Part shown: piece after piece, positions 23,565-32,435 of the stretch
How the letters are laid out: each line of letters opens with the position of its first letter
How positions within the stretch are numbered: position 1 is the stretch's first letter
NCBI GenBank assembly: GCA_016710525.1
Contig: JADJVQ010000018.1
Span: 62,001-126,000, forward strand
Source of the DNA: Burkholderiaceae bacterium
GTDB taxonomy: Bacteria > Pseudomonadota > Gammaproteobacteria > Burkholderiales > Burkholderiaceae_E
DNA: 64,000 nt
Direction: 5' to 3'
Translations under genes and position numbers: made by a program
Notes under the pieces: generated by a model
The model's database searches: none
What the model saw: the letters and a program-made list of their open reading frames with translations, nothing else
What the model was told of the DNA's origin: nothing

Positions 23565-23680
23565 TCGGCACCGCAGCAGCCGGGGGGCGCCCGGCCGCCT
23601 GCCCCATCCTGGCAGCCGGCGGGGGCGTCCCGCTGCCCCATGCCCCCCCAGATACGTTGAACAGGATTGCGAGTCAAAAC

Positions 23681-24973
23681 ATGGCACTGATCGAAGTCAA
23701 GGTTCCGCAACTGTCGGAATCGGTCGCCGAGGCGACGCTGCTGCAATGGCACAAGAAACCGGGCGACGCGGTCGCCCGCGACGAAAACATGATCGACATC
23801 GAGACCGACAAGGTGGTGCTCGAACTGCCGGCGCCGGAAGCGGGCGTCATTGCCCGCCTGATCAAGCCCGATGGCGCGACCGTGGTCGCGGGCGAAGTGA
23901 TCGCGGTGATCGATACCGAAGCAACCGCCGGCACCGCGCCGGCCGTCAGCGTTGCGGCGCCCACCCCAGCGCCGTCCAGCCAGGCCTCGCCTGGGTCTTT
24001 GTCGGCGCCCGCGCCTTCGTCGGCCGGGCTCAAGGGCGATGTCGCCATGCCCTCGGCCGCCAAGATGATGGCCGAGAACAGCCTGGGCACGGCCCAGGTG
24101 CAGGGCACCGGCCGTGATGGCCGGATCACCAAGGGTGACGTGATTTCGGCCCTGGAAGCCGGTGTCCGGCCGGCTGCGGTCGCGCCTTCCGCGCCGCCGA
24201 TTCCCACCGGTGCCTCGGCATCCAGCCTGCCGCAGGTTCGGGCGCCGCTGGATACCTCCAAGCTGCTCGAGGGCCGCCCGGAGCAGCGTGTGGCGATGTC
24301 GCGGCTGCGCCAGCGCGTGGCCGAACGCCTGCTGCAGTCCCAGGCCACCAACGCCATTCTGACCACGTTCAATGAAGTGAACATGCAGCCGGTGATGGAC
24401 ATGCGCAAGAAGTATCTCGAGCGCTTCGAGAAGGAACACGGCGCTCGTCTGGGCTTCATGAGCTTCTTCGTCAAGGCGGCCGTGCATGGCCTGAAGAAGT
24501 TCCCGGTGGTCAATGCGTCGGTCGACGGCAACGACATCGTGTACCACGGCTACTTCGACATCGGCGTCGCGGTCGGTTCGCCGCGCGGCCTGGTGGTGCC
24601 GGTCGTTCGCAATGCCGACCAGATGAGCTTCGCCCAGATCGAAAAGCAGATTTCCGAGTACGGCAAGCGCGCCGGCGAGGGCAAGCTCGGACTGGAAGAC
24701 CTCACCGGAGGCACATTCTCGATCTCCAATGGCGGGGTGTTCGGCTCGATGCTCTCGACGCCGATCATCAATCCGCCGCAGGCAGCCATCCTGGGCGTGC
24801 ACGCCACCAAGGACCGGGCTGTCGTCGAGAATGGGCAGGTGGTCGTTCGTCCGATCAACTACCTGGCCCTGTCCTACGATCACCGGATCATCGACGGCCG
24901 CGAAGCCGTGCTGTTCCTGGTCGCCATCAAGGAGGCGCTGGAAGATCCGGCCCGCCTCCTGCTGGACCTCTGA
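23681..24973 (+). CDS. sucB: dihydrolipoyllysine-residue succinyltransferase (E2)
   Basis: 430 residues, in order: lipoyl domain with the modified lysine in IETDKVVLELPAPEAG; an Ala/Pro linker (about 85-110); E3-binding domain (PSAAKMMAENSLG ... GRITKGDVI); a second linker; and the catalytic domain ending in YDHRIIDGREAV with the His and Asp of the active site. It forms the core of the 2-oxoglutarate dehydrogenase complex. The 116-base gap from sucA is GC-rich and shows no terminator. Confidence 0.97.
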   Translation: MALIEVKVPQLSESVAEATLLQWHKKPGDAVARDENMIDIETDKVVLELPAPEAGVIARLIKPDGATVVAGEVIAVIDTEATAGTAPAVSVAAPTPAPSSQASPGSLSAPAPSSAGLKGDVAMPSAAKMMAENSLGTAQVQGTGRDGRITKGDVISALEAGVRPAAVAPSAPPIPTGASASSLPQVRAPLDTSKLLEGRPEQRVAMSRLRQRVAERLLQSQATNAILTTFNEVNMQPVMDMRKKYLERFEKEHGARLGFMSFFVKAAVHGLKKFPVVNASVDGNDIVYHGYFDIGVAVGSPRGLVVPVVRNADQMSFAQIEKQISEYGKRAGEGKLGLEDLTGGTFSISNGGVFGSMLSTPIINPPQAAILGVHATKDRAVVENGQVVVRPINYLALSYDHRIIDGREAVLFLVAIKEALEDPARLLLDL

Positions 24974-24992
24974 TCGAACCGGGAGCCATCAC

Positions 24993-26423
24993 ATGAGTGA
25001 ACGTTACGACGTCATCGTCATCGGTGCCGGCCCGGCCGGCTACATCTCGGCCATCCGTGCCGCGCAGCTCGGCTTCAAGGTTGCCTGCGTCGAGAAATGG
25101 AAGACCCCGTCGGGCGAACTGGCGCTGGGCGGCACCTGCCTGAACGTGGGCTGCATTCCCTCCAAGGCGCTGCTCGCCTCGTCCGAGGAATATGAAAACG
25201 CGGCCCACCACCTGCATGAGCACGGCATCGAAGTGCAGGGCGTCAAGGTCGACGTGGCCAAGATGGTCGCCCGCAAGGACGGCATCGTCAGCAAGATGAC
25301 CAAGGGAATCGAGTTCCTGTTCCGCAAGAACAAGATCACCTGGCTGAAGGGGCACGGCCGCTTCGTCGGCGCGGCCGATGGCTTCTACAAGATCGAGGTG
25401 AGCGGCGACGATGCCAGCGAGATCAATGAAGCGCGCAACGTGATCATCGCAACCGGATCGAAGTCGCGCCACCTGCCCGGATTGCCGGTCGACAACGTGG
25501 ACGTCTGCGACAACGAAGGCGCGCTGGTCTTCACCGAGGTGCCCAAGCGGCTGGGTGTGATCGGGGCGGGCGTGATCGGCCTCGAGCTGGGCTCGGTCTG
25601 GCGCCGCCTGGGTTCCGCGGTGACCATGCTCGAGGCGATGCCGGGCTTTCTGGCGGCCTGCGACGAAGCGGTGGCCAAGGAGTGCTGGAAGATCTTCACC
25701 AAGCAGGGCCTGGACATCCAGCTCGGGGTGAAGATCGGCGAAGTGAGCCGCTCTGCCGATGGCATCACCGTGCCGTACGTCGATGCCAGCGGTGAGCAGC
25801 GCTCGCTCGTGGTCGACAAGCTGATCGTGTCGGTGGGCCGCGTGCCCAATACCGACAAGCTCGGGCTGGAGTCGATCGGCCTGGCGCCCAACGAGCGCGG
25901 GTTCATCGAGGTCGACGATCACTGTCGTACCGCGCAGCCCGGCGTGTTCGCGATCGGCGATGTGGTGCGCGGGCCGATGCTGGCCCACAAGGGCGAAGAC
26001 GAAGGCGTGATGGTGGCCGAGCTGATCGCGGGTCAGCAGCCGCACATCGACTACAACTGCATCCCGTGGGTGATCTATACCTCGCCCGAGATCGCCTGGG
26101 TCGGACGTACCGAACAGCAGCTCAAGGCCGAGGGGCGTGAGTACAAGGCCGGCCAGTTCCCGTTCGCGGCCAACGGCCGGGCACTGGGCATGCTGGCGGC
26201 CGAGGGATTCGTCAAGGTGCTTGCCGATGCGCGAACCGACGAGGTGCTGGGCGTTCATATCATTGCCGCGACGGCCTCCGACCTGATCGCCGAGGCGGCG
26301 GTGGCGATGGAATTCAAGGCCTCGGCCGAAGACATCGCGCGAGTCTGTCATCCGCACCCCTCGATGTCGGAGGTGATGCGCGAAGCGGCGCTGGCGACGG
26401 ATCGCCGTGCGCTGAACATGTGA
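24993..26423 (+). CDS. lpd: dihydrolipoyl dehydrogenase (E3)
   Basis: 476-residue flavoprotein that reoxidises the lipoyl group with NAD. FAD motif VIVIGAGPAGY, redox disulfide in GGTCLNVGCIPSKALL, NAD fold GVIGAGVIGLELGS, second FAD motif FAIGDVVRGPMLAHK, and catalytic His-Glu in HPHPSMSE. Starts 19 bases after sucB with GGGAG upstream. Last enzyme of the ODH operon; it may also serve other lipoamide systems. Confidence 0.97.
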   Translation: MSERYDVIVIGAGPAGYISAIRAAQLGFKVACVEKWKTPSGELALGGTCLNVGCIPSKALLASSEEYENAAHHLHEHGIEVQGVKVDVAKMVARKDGIVSKMTKGIEFLFRKNKITWLKGHGRFVGAADGFYKIEVSGDDASEINEARNVIIATGSKSRHLPGLPVDNVDVCDNEGALVFTEVPKRLGVIGAGVIGLELGSVWRRLGSAVTMLEAMPGFLAACDEAVAKECWKIFTKQGLDIQLGVKIGEVSRSADGITVPYVDASGEQRSLVVDKLIVSVGRVPNTDKLGLESIGLAPNERGFIEVDDHCRTAQPGVFAIGDVVRGPMLAHKGEDEGVMVAELIAGQQPHIDYNCIPWVIYTSPEIAWVGRTEQQLKAEGREYKAGQFPFAANGRALGMLAAEGFVKVLADARTDEVLGVHIIAATASDLIAEAAVAMEFKASAEDIARVCHPHPSMSEVMREAALATDRRALNM

Positions 26424-26438
26424 TCGCGGGGTCTGCGA

Positions 26439-27536
26439 TTGGATGTTCTCCAGGCCTATGAGGCCGCACTGCAGCAGCGTGGCTACACGACCGATGCCGC
26501 GCAAACCGCGGCGATCGAGCGACTGCAGCGCATGCACGAGGAGCTGGTGGCGTTCAAGGCCCAGCGCTCCAATGCGTTCAAGAAGCTCGTCCGCCGTCCC
26601 GATGTGCCGCGCGGCGTCTGGCTGTACGGCGGCGTCGGGCGCGGCAAGAGCTTCCTGATGGACTGCTTCTACGGCGCCGTGCCGGTCGTGCGCAAGACCC
26701 GCGTGCACTTCCACGAATTCATGCGCGGGGTGCACCGCGAGCTCGACGAGCTGAAGGGTTCGGCCAATCCGCTCGATGAGGTGGCGCGCCGGATCGCGCG
26801 CCGCTACCGGCTGATCTGCTTCGACGAATTCCATGTCTCGGACATCGCCGACGCCATGATCCTCGAGCGGCTGATGCGTGGCCTGTTCGGCCACGGGGTC
26901 ACCTTCGTCATCACGTCGAACTATGCTCCCTCGGCGCTGTATCCGGATGGTCTGCATCGCGACCGCATCCTGCCGGCGATCGAGCTGCTGTGCTCGCAGC
27001 TCGATGTCCTGTCGGTGGACGTGGGCGTCGATTATCGTCGCCGCTCGATGGAGCAGGTGCAGGCCTACCATTGCCCGCTGGGTGCACAGTCCGATGCCGA
27101 GCTGCGGGCGGCGTTCGCGGCGCTGGCCGAGACCCGCGACGAAGACCCGCGGCTGATGATCGAGAATCGGGAGATCCGGGCTTTGCGCCGCGCCGGTGGC
27201 GTGGTCTGGTTCGACTTCCGAACCCTGTGCGGCGGTCCGCGGTCGCAAAACGACTATCTCGAGCTGTCGCAGCAGTTCCACACGGTGGTGCTGTCCGATA
27301 TTCCCCGGATGAGTGCCGGCATGGCTTCTGAGGCGCGCCGTTTTGTCTGGCTGATCGATGTGTTGTATGACCAGCGGGTCAAGCTGCTGATGTCGGCCGA
27401 GTGCCCCCCCGAGGAGCTCTACACGGCCGGCGCCATGTCCGGCGAGTTCCATCGCACGGTAAGCCGGATCATCGAGATGCAATCGCGCGAATACCTCGAA
27501 TCGCCGCGGCGCGGTGCAGCGGGAGCCCTGACCTGA
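26439..27536 (+). CDS. zapE: cell division protein ZapE (AFG1-like ATPase)
   Basis: 365-residue AAA-type ATPase. Walker A is WLYGGVGRGKSFLMD and Walker B LICFDEFHVSDIADAM, followed by sensor VTFVITSNYAPSALYPDG and the late LSDIPRMSAGMASEARRFV. In E. coli ZapE associates with the Z ring under low-oxygen or heat stress. The start is read as TTG, 15 bases after lpd, since no in-frame ATG precedes the conserved region. Position after lpd is common in Burkholderiales. Confidence 0.9.
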   Translation: MDVLQAYEAALQQRGYTTDAAQTAAIERLQRMHEELVAFKAQRSNAFKKLVRRPDVPRGVWLYGGVGRGKSFLMDCFYGAVPVVRKTRVHFHEFMRGVHRELDELKGSANPLDEVARRIARRYRLICFDEFHVSDIADAMILERLMRGLFGHGVTFVITSNYAPSALYPDGLHRDRILPAIELLCSQLDVLSVDVGVDYRRRSMEQVQAYHCPLGAQSDAELRAAFAALAETRDEDPRLMIENREIRALRRAGGVVWFDFRTLCGGPRSQNDYLELSQQFHTVVLSDIPRMSAGMASEARRFVWLIDVLYDQRVKLLMSAECPPEELYTAGAMSGEFHRTVSRIIEMQSREYLESPRRGAAGALT

Positions 27537-27621
27537 ACGGCCGACGCGGGCGCCGCAGTGACGTAAACTGACCGCATGGCATTGTTCGAAGTTTCGGGTC
27601 CGGCACGGTGGCGGTACGCCC

Positions 27622-28344
27622 ATGCGCGCTGATCGCCGGCGTTTTGGCGCATCGTTGTCCCTGAGAGCGGTACGCCTGCGCGGGGTTGCGCTGCTGCTCG
27701 CGTGGCTGGTGCTCGCCGTCCCGATGGTGACGTGGGCCCAGTCCGACGAAGACGGGCTGCCGGACGCCAGCACGGTCCTCGATTCCGCGCAGGCCGAGCA
27801 GGTGCTCGAGGACGTCCGCCGGGTGCGTGCCGGCAACGAACGTGCACGCCGGCTCAAGCTGGCCGACTGCGCGAAGCGGTTTCTGGTCAATCGATGCGTG
27901 GACGAGACAGAACGCTTGCACCGGCTGACGGCCGATCGCCTGCGCCGCCTGGAGCGGCACGCCCAGGAGATCATCCGCGAGACCCGAAACCGCGAGCGCA
28001 ACGAGGCGCGGGCTGAGCGCGAGCAGGAAACCCGCGAGCGCATCGAGGCTTCGCGCCTGCGCGAGGGCCAGGCGATCGATCAGATGCGGGCGCGGGAGGC
28101 CGATCGCGCGCAACGCCTGCGCGATGCCCAGGCGCGCGATGCCGCCGCTGCGGACAACGCGGCGCGTTATGCGCAGCGCCAGAAGGAGCGCGAAGAGCGG
28201 GCTCGCGAGCGCGAGCAGGAAGACCGTCAGCGGGCGGCTGCTTCGCGCCCGACGGCAACGGGGGCGCCTGCGCCGGCGTCGGGGCCTCGCCGCCGGCCCC
28301 GCCGCTTCTGGTTCGCCCGGGTCGGCCCCGCCCGTCGCGCCTAA
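27622..28344 (+). CDS. secreted Arg/Glu-rich coiled-coil protein, unknown function
   Basis: 240 residues. Residues about 17-40 (LRGVALLLAWLVLAVPMVTWAQ) form a signal peptide with a likely cut after WAQ. A small region with two cysteines (DCAKRFLVNRCVDE) follows, then about 110 residues of continuous charged helix rich in Arg, Glu and Ala (RERNEARAEREQE and similar), expected to form a coiled coil. The C-terminus is Pro/Arg-rich. I do not recognise a family. Gene and product look real: the start fits the signal peptide, and the frame runs to within the convergent PP2C gene. Confidence 0.62.
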   Translation: MRADRRRFGASLSLRAVRLRGVALLLAWLVLAVPMVTWAQSDEDGLPDASTVLDSAQAEQVLEDVRRVRAGNERARRLKLADCAKRFLVNRCVDETERLHRLTADRLRRLERHAQEIIRETRNRERNEARAEREQETRERIEASRLREGQAIDQMRAREADRAQRLRDAQARDAAAADNAARYAQRQKEREERAREREQEDRQRAAASRPTATGAPAPASGPRRRPRRFWFARVGPARRA

Positions 28345-29210
28345 GCGCTGAGCTTGAGCAGGACCAGCGAGCAGTTGTCGCCGCGTCCGCCGGCGCGGGC
28401 GCGAGCCAGGTCGATCAGGCGGGCGGCGGCCGCGCGCGGCGGCAGGCTGGCGACGATTTCGGCCAGTTCGATCGGCGCAACGTGAGCCCACAGGCCATCT
28501 GAACACAGCAGGAAGCTGTCGCCGGCACGCGGCGAGAGCAGCCGGCCGAGCGTGGGAACCGGTGCGCGCGCGGACCCGATCGCATTGACGAGGCAATGGG
28601 CCGACGGATGCAGGCGCGCCCGATGATCAGGCAATCGACCTTCGTCGACCAGCCGGGCCGCATAGGTGTCGTCGCGCGTGCAGTGCTCGATGCGTCCGTC
28701 GCGAAAATGATAAACACGGCTGTCGCCGACGTGGCACCAGTCGACCCTGCCCGGCTGGACCAGTACGGCCGCGAATGTGCTGTGGGGTTCCAGTTCGGAG
28801 GTGATCGCCGCCAGGCGCAGCACGGTGTGCACCTCGTCGACCACGGAGCCGAAGAATCGGTCCGGGGTTTCGGTTTCGGGATGGAAGACGTCGAAGCGGC
28901 GCCGCGTCGCATTCAGCACGTTGTCGGCGGCCAGTGCGCCGCCGCTCATGCCGCCCATGCCATCGGCCAGCACTCCGAGCGCGCATCTCGGCGCCAGCGC
29001 GCCGCTCAGCAGCGCGACGCGATCCTGCTGTTCGGCGCGGTCGCCCCGATGCTGGGCGGTGCAGCCGCTGATGACAATATCGGTCGACGGCGGCCGATCA
29101 GACCCCTCGCGAGGGGCTGAGCCGGATGAATGAGGACTGGTCTTGTGGTCGACCAGAGCGGCGGACTGTACCGGGGACATGGTGAAGACTATTATTCCAC
29201 GCGTGATCAT
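28341..29210 (-). CDS. PP2C family serine/threonine protein phosphatase
   Basis: 289 residues with the metal-binding motifs of bacterial PP2C enzymes: GVLADGMGGMSGG, WCHVGDSRVYHFRDG, LLCSDGLWAHV and RGDNCSLVLLKL at the very end. Cytosolic dephosphorylation of Ser/Thr proteins, though no partner kinase gene is in the window. A second possible start (MSPVQSAAL, 29180) would drop ten residues; the first 45 residues are variable either way. It converges on the coiled-coil gene with a four-base overlap at the stop codons. Confidence 0.9.
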   Translation of the reverse strand: MITRGIIVFTMSPVQSAALVDHKTSPHSSGSAPREGSDRPPSTDIVISGCTAQHRGDRAEQQDRVALLSGALAPRCALGVLADGMGGMSGGALAADNVLNATRRRFDVFHPETETPDRFFGSVVDEVHTVLRLAAITSELEPHSTFAAVLVQPGRVDWCHVGDSRVYHFRDGRIEHCTRDDTYAARLVDEGRLPDHRARLHPSAHCLVNAIGSARAPVPTLGRLLSPRAGDSFLLCSDGLWAHVAPIELAEIVASLPPRAAAARLIDLARARAGGRGDNCSLVLLKLSA

Positions 29211-29252
29211 TGCCTCTTCAGCCGCTTGTCCGCCTGCGGCTTACACTCAACC

Positions 29253-29453
29253 ATGACAGACCTCGAAGACATCAGGCGCCGTATCGCGGAGCTGCAGCTG
29301 GAGCACCGCGGCCTTGACGCCATGATCGAGGCGATCGGGCAGCAGACCCGCTTCGATGAATTGCAGCTGCGCCGGCTCAAGAAGCGCAAGCTCCAGATCA
29401 AGGATTCGATCACGCTGCTGCAGATGCAGCTCGTGCCCGACCAGCCCGCGTAG
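29253..29453 (+). CDS. YdcH/DUF465 family small helical protein
   Basis: 66 residues starting MTDLEDIRRRIAELQLEHR, all helical, with the family-typical pairing of an N-terminal leucine/glutamate helix and a basic second helix (LRRLKKRKLQIKDSITLLQ). Function unknown; members are widespread small cytosolic proteins. The stop TAG overlaps the GTG start of the helicase gene by one base, so the two are probably translated in series. Confidence 0.78.
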   Translation: MTDLEDIRRRIAELQLEHRGLDAMIEAIGQQTRFDELQLRRLKKRKLQIKDSITLLQMQLVPDQPA

Positions 29454-31645
29454 TGCCCGAATCACACAGCAGTGACGGCGTCCTGGCGGGCGTCGCGGTG
29501 CGGGCTCTCGGGCCCGAGGGGCCCTTCGCCCAGGCCCATCCCGACTACCGGGTCCGCGAAGGCCAGCTCGGGCTGGCGCGTGCCATTGCGGCGGCGATCG
29601 AATCGCGCGGCGCCCTGATCGCCGAGGCGGGCACCGGCACCGGCAAGACCTTCGCCTACCTCACGCCGGCGCTGCTGTCGGGCGGGCGGATCATCGTATC
29701 CACCGGCACGCGCACCCTGCAGGATCAGCTGTTCGACCGCGATCTGCCGGAAGTGGTCCGTGCGCTGGGGGTCCAGGTCGAGTGCGCGCTGCTCAAGGGG
29801 CGAGCGAACTACATCTGCCGTTATCACCTGCGCCGCAACCTGGCCGACGGACGGTTCGCCCGCCGCGAAGACATCGTCGATCTGCGCCGTATCGACCGCT
29901 ACGCGGGGGTCACGCGCAGCGGCGATCGCGCCGGCGCGCCCGATGTCTCGGAAGATGCTCCGGCCTGGGCGCTGGCCAGCTCCACGCGTGAAAACTGCCT
30001 GGGGCAGGAGTGCCCGGACTATGGCGATTGTTTCGTGGTGAAGGCGCGGCAGGCGGCGCAACGGGCCGACCTGGTGGTGGTCAATCACCATCTGTTCTGC
30101 GCCGACCTGGCGCTGCGCGACGAGGGCGTCGCCGATCTGCTGCCCAGCGCCGACGCGGTGATCTTCGACGAGGCCCATCAGTTGCCCGATGTGGCGACCT
30201 CATTTTTCGGCACCTCGGTCTCTACCCGCAAGCTGACCGAGTTCGCCCGCGACGTGCTGCGCGCCGGTCTGGCCGAAGCGCGCGATGCCGCCGACTGGAC
30301 GACCGAGTCGCGCAAGATCGAGCAGGCGGTGCGCGAACTGCGGCTGCACGCCGGCGAACCGGCGCGCCTCGATGCCACGGCGCTGCGCACTCGCGAGGCA
30401 CTGCTGGGGGCCGTCGCCCAATGTGTCGAGACACTGACCGACCTGCGCGCGCTGCTGGCCACCAGTGCCGAGCGCGGCCGCGACCTGGCCCGCTGCGCCC
30501 TGCGGGCCGGCGAGCTCGTCGTGCAGCTCGAACGCTGGCAGGACTCGGTTCTGGAGCAGACCGGCCGGGGCCCCAAGGCCGAGCCAGACGATCAGGACGC
30601 CTATGGCGAACCGACGGTTCCGGTGCCTGAGGGCGGCGTGGCTGTTGCCGGCACCGCGCCGGCGGCCGGCTCGCTGCCGGAGCAGGCCGCGGCCTTGTCG
30701 GAAGACGAGACTGCGGATGACGGCCTGCGCGTGGCCTGGGCCGAGATCAGCAGTTACGGCGTCACACTGCATGCCACCCCGTTGTCGGTGGCCGGCACGT
30801 TCCGCCGGCATCGCGCGCAACGCCCGCGTGCCTGGGTCTTCGTGTCGGCGACCTTGGCTGTCAGCGGCACCTTCACCCATTTCGCGCGGGCGATCGGGAT
30901 GCTGGATGCCGCCACGCACGCCTGGGAAAGTCCGTTCGACTTTGCCCGCCATGGGCTGCTCTACGTGCCGCAGGGGATCGGCGAGCCCTCGGGGTCTGAT
31001 TTCCCGCAACGGGTCTTCGAGACGATCCGGCCTTTGCTGACGGCCAATCAGGGACGGGCATTCGTGCTGTGCACCACACTGCGGATGGTCGACCAGCTCG
31101 CCAGCCGGCTGGCACAGCATCTGGAGCGCGAGGGGAGTGCCCTGACGCTGCTGGTTCAGGGCACCGCGCCGCGCGCCGAGCTGCTGGAGCGCTTTCGCAG
31201 TGCGCCCGCGCCGGTGCTGATCGGCAGCGCCAGCTTCTGGGAAGGTGTCGATGTCCGCGGACGCCAGCTCTCGCTGGTCGTGATCGACAAACTTCCATTC
31301 GCGCCGCCCGATGACCCGGTCCTCAGAGCGCGCATCGAAGCCACGCGGCGCGAAGGGGGCGATCCTTTCCGGCAGCTGCAGATGCCGGCGGCCGCGATGG
31401 CCCTGAAGCAGGGCGCCGGCCGGATGATCCGTTCAGAAACCGATCGCGGACTGCTGGTGGTCTGCGATTCGCGCCTGGCTGACCGGCCCTACGGGCGCCA
31501 GCTGCTGCGCAGCCTGCCGCCCTTTGCCCGGACCCGGTCGGCCGAACAGGCGCTGGCCTTCCTGGCTGCGCTCGACGATCAGCCCGCGGACCTCATTTCC
31601 ACACTTGCCACCAGCGCCGATCGTCCGACTGATAGCCCTTGCTGA
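29453..31645 (+). CDS. ATP-dependent DNA helicase, DinG/YoaA family
   Basis: 730-residue superfamily 2 (XPD-like) helicase. Walker A is in IAEAGTGTGKTFAYL. An Fe-S domain with cysteines is spread over VECALLKGRANYICRYH and NCLGQECPDYGDC. The DEAH box is VIFDEAHQLPD, and the C-terminal half has VLIGSASFWEGVDVRG and QGAGRMIRSETDRG. Likely roles are unwinding damaged or R-loop DNA 5'-3'. GTG start in TAGTG. Its last 53 bases overlap the 3' end of bamD on the other strand. Confidence 0.9.
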   Translation: MPESHSSDGVLAGVAVRALGPEGPFAQAHPDYRVREGQLGLARAIAAAIESRGALIAEAGTGTGKTFAYLTPALLSGGRIIVSTGTRTLQDQLFDRDLPEVVRALGVQVECALLKGRANYICRYHLRRNLADGRFARREDIVDLRRIDRYAGVTRSGDRAGAPDVSEDAPAWALASSTRENCLGQECPDYGDCFVVKARQAAQRADLVVVNHHLFCADLALRDEGVADLLPSADAVIFDEAHQLPDVATSFFGTSVSTRKLTEFARDVLRAGLAEARDAADWTTESRKIEQAVRELRLHAGEPARLDATALRTREALLGAVAQCVETLTDLRALLATSAERGRDLARCALRAGELVVQLERWQDSVLEQTGRGPKAEPDDQDAYGEPTVPVPEGGVAVAGTAPAAGSLPEQAAALSEDETADDGLRVAWAEISSYGVTLHATPLSVAGTFRRHRAQRPRAWVFVSATLAVSGTFTHFARAIGMLDAATHAWESPFDFARHGLLYVPQGIGEPSGSDFPQRVFETIRPLLTANQGRAFVLCTTLRMVDQLASRLAQHLEREGSALTLLVQGTAPRAELLERFRSAPAPVLIGSASFWEGVDVRGRQLSLVVIDKLPFAPPDDPVLRARIEATRREGGDPFRQLQMPAAAMALKQGAGRMIRSETDRGLLVVCDSRLADRPYGRQLLRSLPPFARTRSAEQALAFLAALDDQPADLISTLATSADRPTDSPC

Positions 31646-32403
31646 GCAGTTCGCTGCGCGGAAAGTTGGTCTTCATCACGCGTTCGGTGTCGCTGCGCAA
31701 TTCGTCCAGGCCCAGCCGCTCGTACGACATCAGCATGATGTAGAGGGCTTCTTCGATGGCTGGCGCCTGCTGATACTGCCGCACGGCCAGCTGCGCGCGA
31801 TTGATCGCCGCGACATAGGCGCCGCGCTTGTAGTAGTAGCGGGCGATATGGACCTCGCCCGCGGCCATCGAATTGACCAGGTACTTCATCCGCGCTTCCG
31901 AGTCGGCGGCGTACTTGCTGTCCGGGAAACCGCGTGACCACTTCGCGGAAGCCGTCAAAGGCCTCACGGGCCGCCTGCAGGTCGCGCTCGGACAGATCCT
32001 GCCCGCCCAGACTGGCCAGCCACCCCTGCTGTTCATTAAAGTTGATCAGGCCGCGCAGGTAATAGATGTAGTCGAGCGCGGGATGGGTCGGGAATTGCTT
32101 CAGGAACCGGTCGGTCGAGGCCAGCGCCATCGCCCGGTCGTTCTCCTTGTATTGAGCATAGGCAATGCTCAACTGCGCCTGCTGAGCCCAGCGGCCGAAC
32201 GGATAGCGCGCCTCGAGCTTCTCGAGCATCTTGACTGCCGCCGAATAGCGGCCGGAACGCATTTCTTCCTGGGCCTCTGCGTATAATTTCTCGGCGTTCC
32301 AACCGAGGGTCGGGTCGCGCTGGTCGGTGGTGCTGCAGGCCGACAGCAAGATGGTCAGCCCGGCCAGCAAGGCCAGCAGGCGTCGCGCCGGTCCCTTGAA
32401 CAT
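31593..32403 (-). CDS. bamD: outer membrane protein assembly factor BamD (frameshifted)
   Basis: Lipoprotein of the BAM complex that inserts beta-barrels in the outer membrane. Signal peptide with lipobox LLSACS (about residues 18-23). Five TPR-like repeats follow, seen in KLYAEAQEEMRSGRYSAAV, YPFGRWAQQAQLSIAYAQY and, after the frame break, YYKRGAYVAAINRAQL. The break is at 31927-31929, an extra T on the coding strand (TTT for TT); without it VTRFPDSKYAADSEARMKYL reads through and the protein is 269 residues. BamD is essential, so an error in the sequence is far likelier than a dead gene. Confidence 0.92.
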
Positions 32404-32435
32404 CGATCCGCCCTCGAGGCTGCCTGTACGGTGCA

